Source: Cyathus striatus (lineage: Eukaryota > Basidiomycota > Agaricomycetes > Agaricales > Nidulariaceae). Taken from it: DNA of 64,000 nucleotides. Shown here piece by piece: positions 11,295-22,118 of the stretch; position 1 is the stretch's first letter, and each line of letters begins with the position of its first letter. The translations under genes and the position numbers were made by a program. The stretch is taken from NCBI GenBank assembly GCA_025738555.1, contig JAOVFP010000004.1, positions 6,138,001 to 6,202,000 of the forward strand, read 5' to 3'. Below the pieces are notes generated by a model that ran no database searches, had not been told where the DNA came from, and saw only the letters and a list, made by a program, of their open reading frames with translations.

Positions 11295-12586
11295 GTGATA
11301 AAGTGTTTTATCACCTGCGAACTTGCATAGATTCTTGGTGTTGACACATAATGGTCAGCACCCTTCTGGTAGAGACATTCATCTTTCCAGGTATTGGCGT
11401 ATTATATTCCGCAATTTGTCATGCATCACATTGTGCCTGTGTTCCTGGGCATCGATTGCTCCTGGCCGTACAGATTGGGGTTGTATTGGGGGTGGCATTG
11501 AGAATTATATTCCAGTCATTGTACTTGGAGCATTGAATGGTGCTCGTTGTTGAGTGGGTACCATCCTGTAGCATTGTTGTGCCAACGCTCTAAGCTGATA
11601 TTGTTCAGCTTCCTCCTGAGGTTGTCATGGCTGGTGGATTTGAGCCACTGCCATGTCTATGTTAGGGTCAGAGAACAGTTTGAGGCTGTTCTTCCTGTTT
11701 AATTTGTTCCTTGGGTATAGCTTGTCTTGTCTAAGGTGACCTGGGACATAGGTGTCATTGCTTGGGAGGCCCTCTGGTTGGCCTTCACAGAGTAGTATAA
11801 TTGTATGAGGTTGGTGAGGTAGGCCATTACAGCTTCTATGTACCTATCCTCCTCTCGGTTTACAAGTCTGGTGGCCATCTTGTCCACCTTTCTTTGGGCC
11901 TTCTGCAGTAGTTCTTCCATCCTCTTGTCGGATATTCTGTTGGTGTGTAGTAGTCATAAGGACTGCATTCGTTGTTCGAAGGTCATTTCTTTCTCATCGA
12001 TGACGACAGATTCGTTGTCATTATCATCTTGTCTTTCCTTCAGTTCTGGGTTGATTAACCTGGGTGTGTTGGCTACCTGCACTGTCCTTGGTGTGGGTTG
12101 TCTTACTGGCATTTGAGCTGGCTGCATTCGTTCCAGGTCACTTATGTGCAGGGGTTGTTGTCCCCTTGCTGGTACTCACTTGCCGCTACTGTTGCGGCAG
12201 TTTGGTCACCTGGCTGATTGGATAGGTGAGGTGCCAGTTCTTCTGCTAGCATTTCCCTTCCCTCAAGTATGGCTGGCGCATTATGGTATATTTGCTGTCC
12301 TTCTTGCCCTGAGGGGGAACTGCTAGGATCCCTCTCATCGTGGGGCGAGCATTGTGGGGAAGAGGATGGGGTGGGGATTCTTTATATGACTTGTTTAATG
12401 GTGCTTCGTGCCTGTTTAGGAAGGATGGATGGCTTGGTGGGGATAGAAGGGGTGTTCCGATGGCTTGGAACATTGTTCTTGATGGTGACGTGGAGCTTCT
12501 TGTTCCACGCTGTCACTATTGCCATGTGGTTGTTTCGTGGTGTGTACTTTCATAGATATCGAATTAAACTGGAAGGTTTAAAAAAG
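11295..12586 (-). pseudogene. Decayed gag N-terminal region and 5' leader
   Basis: Sense-strand sequence between the 5' LTR and the gag segment at 11294. Short frames survive at 12246-12473 (Pro/His-rich) and 11699-11920 (a charged helix starting MEELLQKAQRKVDKM, typical of gag coiled regions). They are in different frames from pol, so at least one frameshift separates them. Next to the LTR I see no convincing primer-binding site starting TGG, so priming by an internal tRNA site or a mutated site remains open. Confidence 0.55.
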
Positions 12587-12794
12587 TGTAAAGGTGAAAT
12601 CCTTTACTGCTATCCTTACGATCACACCATGTAAACCAGACTGAAGTATGATTGTCTGTCTACGTAGTACAGTGGTAAGAAAAATAGCTGGCATATGTAT
12701 TTGGTAAGCTAAAGTATAAATACTGCAGTGTAAAGGCTGCAGCTACACAAGTACAAATACGTGCGCGTGAAGGAAAGATAGGTGCAGCTTTACA
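12587..12794 (-). repeat. 5' LTR of the Ty3/gypsy element
   Basis: 208 bp partner of 4461-4668 and the 5' LTR in element orientation. It is followed by the ACCAA target duplication at 12795-12799. The 13 differences from the other LTR include three CA/TG dinucleotide swaps, each explained by loss of one ancestral CG on opposite strands. Confidence 0.95.
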
Positions 12795-13153
12795 ACCAAC
12801 CTGCCAGCCTTATTCCTTTAGAGATTTGGCAAGCTTCCGCATCTTCAACAAATGGCAATGAGCAAGCCCATCACAATATCAACCATGATGGTATTAATCT
12901 TACTTTACTTGGCAGTATCATGTGGGGAATGCAATATGATTTTCTTGTCCATTCCAGTATCAACTTGCATTCATCACAAGGAATATATGCACATGATCAA
13001 CTCACTACAGAGTTCTATCATTCACAAACTTCTGTTTCATGCCAGGTTTGCACTCAACATCGATTCACACATCAATCTCCCAAAAAATCTCCACAGAAAA
13101 AAAGGACAACTCAACCAAATGATGAATATACCAATACCACAACCTGTATTTGA
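12795..13153 (+). pseudogene. MULE-like transposase, 3' part after the nested insertion
   Basis: If the retrotransposon and one ACCAA copy are removed, the frame ending AIYQ at 4460 continues here as QPASLIPLEIWQAS, then TNGNEQAHHNINHDGI and GSIMWGMQYD. The N-G-N-E-Q-A-H block is a recurring landmark of this fungal transposase family, from memory, and may contain the last catalytic acidic residue. The frame stays open to 13153 and drifts into low-similarity sequence, so the true C-terminus is uncertain. Confidence 0.75.
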
Positions 13154-13737
13154 CTCTTCGACTTTGGGTATGTTCCATACTTCCATTTGACAGCATTCAC
13201 TCACATTTGACTGTAGTACATCATAGGGTTGTTGAGAGAAATCACCCAGCACCTTACCCTTCACTGCACCATCAAAGAATTATATTTGATTCATCACTCT
13301 CTGGCCAAAATCCATTTCATGTACAGGACTGATACTCTTCAATTTTTGTAGCCATCTAGTATCAGGAATGACTCAGATGTCGAAGTGATCTCAAAGATGC
13401 CTGAAGTTGAGGCAGGGAGGACAAGGACAAGCTACTACAAAGCCTACAAGATCAGTGGGATCATATCATTCTCAGGCTGTCAGCATACCAAGTACTATAT
13501 CTTACTACTGTTCTTTGTCATCTCATGTTTCCATTTTAATGCTATACTTTTCTGCATTAAACCAACTTCAGCAGGCCACTCATGGTTCTATTACTGCACA
13601 TTACATGCACTGCACCACATAACATAACATATGGGTACTACTGCTCAATCCACCTCCACTGCTTAATACACCAATAACCACACCACACCTCACAAATGTC
13701 CACATAGTGTACTGCCATATTACACTGCAAAACAATG
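13154..13737. other. Spacer, possible right end of the MULE-like element
   Basis: Only short overlapping frames are present, none with a recognisable domain. No inverted match to the 1.6-1.85 kb flank was found, so the element's ends are not defined. Confidence 0.3.
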
Positions 13738-14695
13738 CCATGAACGATTGCATCGACAGGGGGGAAGGGCGGTGGCACTGACAGGGTGAGGGGATGGATA
13801 GAGCAGGGATGGTCGTAACACCACCAATGATCGCATTGCCAGGAGGAGACGGAGAGAGGATGGCAGCATGGGGACATAGCTACCCCACCAACATTCACAT
13901 TGACGGGATGAGAGACACTGACGATTGCATTGAGAGGAATAAGGAACAGAGGGAGGATGAAGATACACCGACTCCACCAACGAGCAGGAAGGATGGTAGC
14001 ATGACGGTATACCAACCCCACCAACGCCGACAATTGCTGACGATTGCGCTGATAGGGGTAAGGAATGGAGGGAGTCGTAATACCACCAATGATCACATTG
14101 CCAGGAGGAGATGGAGAGAGGATGGCGGCGCAGAGACATAGCTACCCTACCAATGATCACACTGATGGGATGAGACAACAACAATTGTGTCGAGAGGGGT
14201 AAGGAACAGAGGGAGGAGGACTATACACTGACTCCATCAACGAGCAGGAAGAACGGTAGCACAACAGTATACCAAACCTACCAATGCTGACGGTTGTGTA
14301 GAGAGGGGTAAGGAATGAATGGAGGAGGACAGACTCCACCAACGAATGGGAAGGACAGTAGCAGACAGTATACCAGCCCAACCAACAATTGCGTCAACAG
14401 GGGGGAAAGGATGGAGGGAGGACTGCAGAGGAGGCAAGAATGGAGAGAGAGAGGGGACAACGGTAAGACTACAAACCCACCAACAATTGCACTGACTGGG
14501 GGAGTCCCATGAGAACTGAGCAGCTAGGGCAAAAGCAGACAGTATACCAACCCCACCAATGATTGCATCAACAGGGGGGAAAGGATGGAGGGAGGACTGT
14601 AGACGAGGCAAGAACGGAGAGAGAGAGAGAGGATGACGGCAAGGCTACAAGCCTGCCAATGATTGCGCTGACTGGGGGAGTCCCATGAGAACTGA
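13738..14695. repeat. Degenerate minisatellite array, about 1 kb
   Basis: A short core (CACCAAYGATYGC, then a G-rich run, AAGGA and purine-rich GGAGGGAGGA) recurs throughout. Longer units are also visible. The block at 13812 recurs at 14073 (261 bp apart), and the block at 14361 recurs at 14535 (174 bp apart), the latter pair closely matching. The long minus-strand frames here are a by-product of the repeat. Confidence 0.8.
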
Positions 14696-14833
14696 TTCAT
14701 TCATTTCGTTGCGGTGGATTTTCGGACCATAGTATTAACAAGCCAGCTCACGAAATACATTTAGGTGCACTGTCCTACATTGAACTGGCTTGTAAAAACC
14801 GAATATGGACTGTGTGAATATCTGTGTTCCTGA

Positions 14834-17800
14834 GAGTGGGGGTCACCAATCACGCATGTCACACTAGCGTGACAGCCATCACATGCCCTTTTCCATTGTC
14901 CCAGTCGAATATCTCGGGCTACAAACCTCTAATTACCTTCAAATAACTTGCAATATATACGGTCGAATATTATCATTAATATTACTGAACGGATATTTGT
15001 GTATTTGGTTATATCATAATAAAATCACAAATTAATGCAATCTCTCTGCCAAAATAGGCATCAAATCAGTATTTCTGTGCCCAGCTGTCAGAATCATAAT
15101 ATTCCAACTTTCTTCAATAACAAATATTGTACAGTAAACATAATAGAACAATGTTGTTGAGCCAGAATTTTGAAAAATAATCTCTGACCATGATATCTGG
15201 TATGTCATATGTCATTATTTTGGGGTAACAATTAAAAATTAAAAATTCGGGCTCAACAGTTTTATTCTCCTAATAGAACTGATCATATTTCATCACTAAC
15301 ACGAGTTGTGAAATTGAGTTCCCGTTGCACGGCCGCAGTTTCAAGTTTTGCTCTGCCAAAAAGCGTGGGAAATCAGCCAATGCACTTCAGGTGGGGCGCA
15401 CATATGGCTTCCAGGTGTTCATTTATTAATCTTTCATCGACTACACACCTCTAGCTCAAACCACCACCCCAATAAGTGATTCTAAACACACCAACTATTG
15501 ATTCAAAGCCATTTCTTCAGTATAATCTTCATTATTGAGCAAGTATTTATGTATATCACTGAATCTATTACTTATTTTAGCAAATTACAGGACATAGTAA
15601 AAATGGCAAAAACAAAAGCAATATTAGCTTGTATAGAGAGGCTTCAAAACACTAAGAATATTTATAAATCTGGTGGGCCCAGCCAGAATCTGGAACTGGA
15701 GTCACAAGAACAAGAATTAGTCAATATCAAGAACTTGCTAGCTGTTGCTCAGGGCCAGATTGTTACTCTTGAGTCTAAACTTAAAGAACAAATTAAAATA
15801 TGCAATAGAACGGATAAAACTATTGAAGAACTGAAAATGGCTAAAGACTTTGCAGCAAATAAAGCATCTGAATTGTACAAAAGCCTTAGAAATGAAAGGC
15901 ATACACAACAAAGGCTTATTACCACAAGAGAAAAATTGAAAGATAATCTTAAAATCTCAGAGCTTGCAGAAAAAAAATTGAAAGCTGATATAAAAGTACT
16001 GGTAGCTCGAATTTCTGCAACCATGGATTCAATGATGGTGTTAGAAAATGATAAAAAGAAATTAGAACAAGAACTGGCAAAATCTCTTAAAGCATTTGAA
16101 CAAAATGTGTTATTACTCAAGAATAAACTCAATGCTGAAAAACAAACACAGGAGTTAATATCACAATTAAAGACACAAAATAAAGCTCAAGAAATTGCAC
16201 TTAGGAAGAAATTAACTCATTCACTGTTATATAAAGGGGTGTACACAGAAGATACCTGCCATTTAATATGTGTACTTGTTAAAGCAGGCTGTAAAAGAGG
16301 ACATATAGGTGACATTATAAAAGAGGTCTTCAAAACTGCAGGTATTGAAGCAGTTGGAGATGTTAGTGAATCCACAGTATGGGTATTAACTATAATTCAA
16401 GACATCTTAACTACAAAGTTGAAGATTACAATAGTGAAAGCTCTGAAAAAACTAATATTGCAACATGGTCTGTTGGAATTAGACCATCACTGAATGGTTC
16501 TAGCTCAGAGGCTATTAAAGACTGGGAAGTAATTCTTGAAAGTCTTGCACTTGCCTACAATGATAGTCCACTTGGAGAAGAAACTGGAGAGCTTCTGGTA
16601 CTTATTAATCTATATCACAAGCTTGTAGGTATGCATAGTGATCACTGTGCAAAAGAGAAAAGTGATGCAGTTGATAAAACATTGGGAACTAAAGCAATGG
16701 AGGACATTTCAAATATTGAACTTGAACCTGAATATTTAAAAGCACGCAAGAAAATGATAAAATCTGCAGGTGGAATAACAAAATGGAACAGCTTAGATAA
16801 TAGTGAAATAAATGAATTAGAAGCTGTAATGATGGAGGAACTTACAAAGTCTCTTGGAAAAGATTTATATGAAAAATTACCAGATCGTGAAAAATCTATA
16901 ATGAAGTTATTCATCTGGGCAGGATGTGGCTGCCATAAGGATATGAATAGTGTTCATGGTGGTTATACCCATGCTTCATCATACTGGAAAGATAATAATG
17001 TTCAACCTCCTGTATTACTACCAAACCAAGCAAATGATTCAGTCATTCAAGATATACAATTTGATAATCATAATCTAACAAAGCCACAGAAGGATGCAAT
17101 TTCAACTACTGTAGGAGGTGCTATAAAAGCAGCTGCACTTGCTGGAGCTATTTTCAACAATAAAGATGATAAAAAAGGTTATCATAAGAAATTCAGTTGG
17201 TGGTGGAATGAAAATGTGAAGCCTGGAAGTTTTACATTTCCAGATACATCCAATAATCGATTTGGATAATATTGTGAAGCTGCAGCAGTTCTCATTATCC
17301 ATTTGGAAAAATTTATTGAGTTCCTTGAGTTTTCATGTGACAATAAAAATAACATGTGTTTCAGTCATATGGAGTATAATTTGCATAAGGCCCTTCAGTG
17401 TTCTGCCACCAAAACAGAGCTTGCAGCATTAGCAATCTATGGACAAGCAGTCAGCCAGCCATATGTTCAAGCTGTATGAGCTGCTGCAGCTAATAAGGAG
17501 AATATGCTTAATCTTGGTCCACTTCATAAAGATGTCTCTCATTTCATTAATAGACTCATTGAAGATCCTGAGTTTGTTATTGGTGATAATGCAACATATG
17601 AAACAGGAGCATTTGATAGAAAACCATGGAAATCTCCTGAAGCTATAAATGCTATCTTAAAAATAAAATCAGAGTTACCTCATCTATACCCATATTTAGT
17701 TGAATTTCTGAAAGGTGCATTAAAAACATGGAACCGATTTATATCAGAATTTGCACCAGGAGGGCTGATTGATGAAGCAACTGAAGAAGAGAGGGATCTG

Positions 17801-18630
17801 GCATGGCTATCACCCACAAATGATGTGAATGAGGGGGCACTGGGTGCATTTAGAGTTCTTATGTGTCGGCAACTACAATTAACTCTGCTTCAATACAATG
17901 CACAAGCCATGTACCATCACAATGATACACATGCATTTATGATGAAATACTTTAAGGAGAAAGACTACAAACATATAAGAAAGAAAGCTCAAAAAACATC
18001 TGGAGAGGAGAGAAAATTGGAACAAGCTATTATACAGTATTCTGAAAAGAGAAAATAAGAAAATATAAGAAAGAAGATAGAAAAAGATATAAATGGTGCT
18101 AAGGAGGCTGAAAGAGTTGCTTCTCTTCAGCTTATTTTGGATAAAAATAAAATAATGAAGATAAAGAAAGATAATGTAAAGGATCAAGTGAGAAAGTACA
18201 GAAGTTTGAAGGGTAAACATGCACTTGCAGTAAAATTAAGTGCAAATTTGCCTGAACTGAGAGTTTCCCTTCAAGCAGATATTGACCTTTATACATCAGG
18301 AGATTGGAACATCACTATAAACAACACAAATAGTGACCAAGACTCTGGGGAAGAGTTTGATAAGTTGTTTGATGAGAATAACAATAGTGAATGGGATGAT
18401 GAGCAATGAGCAGTGTATTTCCTAATTAATATTATATGTTGTACCTATAATACATATTTGTATGCATTCTTTAGATGTAATATAGTATTATAGCACAAAA
18501 AAAATGAAGAAAAACGACCAAGATTTGGGTTTGCTATGTCAATTTCTACTTGGGACAAGATTTAGGACGCTTTGTGTCACACTGTGTGACGTCACGCTCT
18601 GTGCCATATAGGGATTGGTGATCCCCACTG
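14834..18630 (+). mobile_element. TIR DNA transposon with a transposase-like gene, 3.8 kb
   Basis: The ends are imperfect inverted repeats about 100 bp long. The outer block AGTGGGGGTCACCAATC (left) matches the reverse complement of GATTGGTGATCCCCACT (right), and an inner GGGACAA block also pairs. The interior holds one decayed transposase-like gene (15603-18408) in a sensible position. I could not identify a target duplication, so the end bases are accurate to only a few nucleotides. The superfamily is not certain. Confidence 0.7.
15603..18408 (+). pseudogene. Transposase-like gene of an Agaricomycete multicopy family
   Basis: ATG at 15603 (MAKTKAILAC); an upstream in-frame ATG at 15498 is possible. 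Residues 50-210 form a long Lys/Glu-rich coiled coil. The conserved body has GMHSDHCAKEKSD, LFIWAGCGCHKDMN, IFNNKDDKKG and FTFPDTSNNRF, all landmarks of a family common in mushroom genomes. Near 16380 the reading frame jumps, so the segment I remember as carrying an S-x-D-G-T-T motif is missing; this probably removes a catalytic Asp. In-frame stops are TAA 17267, TGA 17478 and TAA 18056. The C-terminus is acidic (DSGEEFDKLFDE). An RNase H-like transposase is an inference. This copy is inactive. Confidence 0.65.
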
Positions 18631-18682
18631 AGAGATTCAATCGAGATATAGCACAATACTACAGACTCGTGGTGCGGCCCCA

Positions 18683-21600
18683 GGTTGGTGCTGGTGTCCG
18701 ACGCAATCGTCTTACGTAAGTATCTGTATTTTGATCCGCAACGCATTACATAATGCCAGCAGGTTCAACTTTTTCCTTGCTCCTCCCAGCCTCCTCCTTT
18801 CTCTTAATCGTCTCTCCCTCTCATCGTCTTACTTGTTATTCACCTCCTCAAATTCGGTAATGTCCCTGTATATTACGAAAATTGCACAGAACAGAGATCT
18901 CTTCCAGGACATGGCCAGGAGAACGTGAAATCATGGGCTGCCGCTGCGAAGACGCCCAGTGCTGGGCACTTCAGAATCATATAGTTTGGAGAATGTGAAT
19001 GGTGGATATGGTGTTAGGTGATATCGAAACTCTGTATCTTCTCGCCTTACTGATTTTGTTTCATTTTTACGATAGATCATCGAAACCATTGCCATGTGGT
19101 ATATCATCGCCTGCTTCGACTTTTGCTTGTCACACCGGCTCAGGCAGAAAAGACGCAGACGCGGGAAGATGCATCGATGGAGCTTGAAGGCTTAAGCATT
19201 CAAGCTAATATTCAAGGAAGGATCGTATAGGAAGGCTTTTGATTAGTACGATAATGATATTGGTGAGTCTTGGTTCCTAGCTCTCTTCGTTATCGCTGGT
19301 GCAGGAGCGTCGCGTAGTTATCTTTGTGATCATGACATGGGACTTCCCTTTGGCTTGCGGGCGATGTATGTAGTTCTGACTGGAGGTGGGACATCATTGT
19401 CTCCAACGCTTATACGATCTACCTGTTGCAACTTGGCCGATAGGTGTTGGGGGACAGCCGGCGTCTCAGATGATCATATTCCTGTTGATCGTCGTCACTC
19501 ACTGAGCTGGAGGCCGAGACCACGAGCCGAGAGAGGATGGGGGCTTATGACCCTCCCCGTGCGCAATTAAACTAGAGAGGTTCTGGTCTTGTTAGACCAA
19601 CTTAAGTCATCGTAACGTTGGCCCTTTCACGACCATTACAGCGTATCAGGTCTATGGTACAGCTTACACAGCTGGCACACTTCCAGCCTCGTCTCACTCG
19701 ATTCTTTCTTCCGTTTTTTATACCCCAGTTCTCGTGGATCGTTGGTTATGTTCGGGCTAAATTATGACTGGTATCATTCGAGGATGGAGTGGCCAGAGCA
19801 GACCTTTCTTTCTTATGTTTTCGGTGGAGCCTTATAGTTCTCTTTAGATCTGTTGATCATGCTAGGCTCGTGGGCTACAGACTGTTGCAGGAAACTGTCG
19901 TTCTCGTATAGGTCAAGCAGCGCCTTGCGTGCTGCCTTCTCTTCACAGAGACGAGGCGGATATACTTGCTTCATCGTGTCCCAAGCTATTGCAGCGGCTG
20001 GCGACGTCCTCCTTGAAGTTGTATGAGTATCTAGCTATGTAGCGCTGGCCATGTGCATCATCCAGGCCATTTTTCGCTCATTGTTCAGAGAGCTGTGTCA
20101 TGGTTGTGGGATTTATACGATGTAGCAGCCACAGGATGCTGCATGCATTACAACACCTCTTTTCTGTTCAAAATGCCTCGAAGCGCGTTGGTAGGGCTGC
20201 ATTAAGATGGGTGTTGACCCCACCATGGTTGCATTGTAGCGTTCTTGTCAACTCGAGACCTCGCTGGCTGTGCTACATAGTACACATTTCCGCCCTCTCG
20301 TCCGTCTTGCTCTCGCCTGGGCTTGGTATTGATGTTATGACCTTTTCTATCCACACTCACATTTCTGTGCCTCTATGCGTCTTCGAGCAGTGGAACGACT
20401 TGCACTGTGGTTTCGGTTATCTATGAGACCTCATAGTCGTCATTACTCTCTATCTTCTCTATAATCCACGCCCTCTTCTTCGTGACCTTACTTACCCCCT
20501 TCCCCAATAGACCTCAATATTAAGGGTATTATCCTTCTCAAGCCACCGCGCTACCCAACTATCCTTCAAGTGCTCCCGCTCGACCAGCCACGACTGCAAC
20601 GCCTCTCTCATCTCCTCCCACTCAAACGTGAACCTCTTCTCCGCTAGTACTAGCACTAGTGATATGTTACCTCTTACCTGACGAGACTATGGACTCCTCA
20701 TCCGCCATTCACCAGCTCTTCTCCTTGGAGCCCGCTTACGCGCAGGCGACGCTGCCAAAGGATAAATGGGAAATCTCGAGCCGCCTTCTACGCTGGTGCA
20801 GGACTGAGTAAGGTATACGGAGATTCGGGAAGTTCACCCAGAGCTGAAGCTTGCGCTGGGGAATTGCGAGGGGTTGGGATAGATGTTGTGTATGTTTCCT
20901 ATATATTCTGTGGCTCGTTGTGCTGGTGCTTACTGCTTGCTTGTGTTACCAGTGACGGTGCCGTCCCATAGCTTAGTCCTGTAATCATGACATGCAATGC
21001 TTCTACCTTGGACATGTCCCCGCGTAGCTGCTATACGGGCTGGTGGAAGGCGTCGAGGGGCTGGAACCTCCTCGATCACTTGCTCATTATGCTCCTTGGA
21101 AACCGCGAAAGCGCAGGCGGGGTAGGTACAGTAGGGGGTTAAGGATATCGTACCGCCTTTCACGATACTGATGGAGAAGGGAGTGAGATATACCGATAGT
21201 TCGGAGGTTACTTCATACTGGAGGGTTTTTAGAGATATCTAAAGCTTGCGGGGGGGAACCCGGAGGGGGGTATGACGGCATTTATGTATGGTCCTTTTCT
21301 TCAACTTGTGGTAGTGGTTCTTACAACATGACTATTTCCAGGGACGCTCTTCTGGCACTTTCGTTCCTTGCGGCTTCGCATGATGTCTCGACTGAGGACA
21401 CGTCTTCACACAGAAGTTACGGAAGTCAGCTGAGGTGCAACGGCCTGATGCCTCTTTCTCGGAGTGACACATTATGCTCCCCTGCACCTACAAATGTGCA
21501 GGCGGGGCAGCTAATGCAGAAGGTGAAGAATTGCGAACTGCCTTCCACGATGCTAGGGAATGAGGGGAAGTGGTACGAGGTATACGGGGGAAGACTGTGG

Positions 21601-21868
21601 TGGACCGAACTTGCAAGGGGGACCTGGGCAGATTGTCAGAGCTGTTGTGTATGTTTGTGAACTTGTATCCACTAGATAAGTATGTGAATATGTTTCCTGT
21701 GATGCTCTTTTATACAATGGCCTTCCAGAGCTCATTATAGTGTTAGCTTCAACTGAATTCTGCTATAGATCTTATGTTGATGTTGGCTGTCTCAAAGTAC
21801 ATGGTGGAACATTAGTAATTGAATCAGACAATAATCCATGAGCACAACAATTATGACCAAATGCCATC
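18683..21868. repeat. Duplicated block, copy A (3.2 kb)
   Basis: Collinear with 28628-31900 over its whole length, with many point differences, mostly transitions, and small indels. No convincing gene remains, although a 77-codon frame at 19337 is conserved with 29310. The last 1.1 kb is itself built of about three tandem units of roughly 370-385 bp; landmark GCAGGCG occurs near 20741, 21113 and 21497. The right end stops inside a sequence matching the last 18 nt of the F-box gene at 31883, so copy A looks like an F-box locus that lost its gene. Confidence 0.85.
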
Positions 21869-22118
21869 AGGTACAGTAGTCTTGATAGGGTAGGAATACC
21901 AGATGGTAGAACCTAAACAGTACCAATTATATTTTCTTCAAGTCATTAATAGTCATCTGTATTTATAATAAACTAAAATATCCTCATTCTTCTGATTTCA
22001 ACAAAAAAGTGTCTTGCTTTCAATTCTGAGAGCATCAGAGGTAAGTGTGTAAAGCATGCAAATGATCATAATTTTAATAGTTATGTAACAAAATTATCAG
22101 TATGCCACTAACACTATA
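21869..22118. other. AT-rich spacer 3' of the NACHT-WD40 gene
   Basis: No gene visible. It holds the breakpoint of copy A and the presumed 3' end region of the minus-strand NACHT-WD40 gene. Confidence 0.4.

Larger units (their letters stand above)
4461..12794 (-). mobile_element. Ty3/gypsy (chromovirus-type) LTR retrotransposon
   Basis: Two directly repeated 208 bp LTRs (4461-4668 and 12587-12794) run TG..CA and flank an 8.3 kb element in minus orientation. A 5 bp duplication, ACCAA, lies at 4456-4460 and 12795-12799. The order along the minus strand is gag-like region, reverse transcriptase, RNase H, integrase, chromodomain-like tail, then a further unknown ORF region of 2.9 kb. That domain order is the Ty3/gypsy one. 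The LTRs differ at 13 of 208 positions, all transitions. The element is dead: in-frame TGA stops interrupt pol, frameshifts interrupt gag and the extra ORF, and I see no protease motif. It inserted into the MULE-like transposase gene. Confidence 0.95.

Noticed and set aside
12560..12586. tRNA primer-binding site next to the 5' LTR
   Set aside because: No match starting TGG or to a tRNA 3' end could be recognised in this stretch.
13638..14611. Long minus-strand frames of up to 154 codons
   Set aside because: They lie wholly in the degenerate minisatellite, overlap in several frames, and owe their length to the repeat composition.
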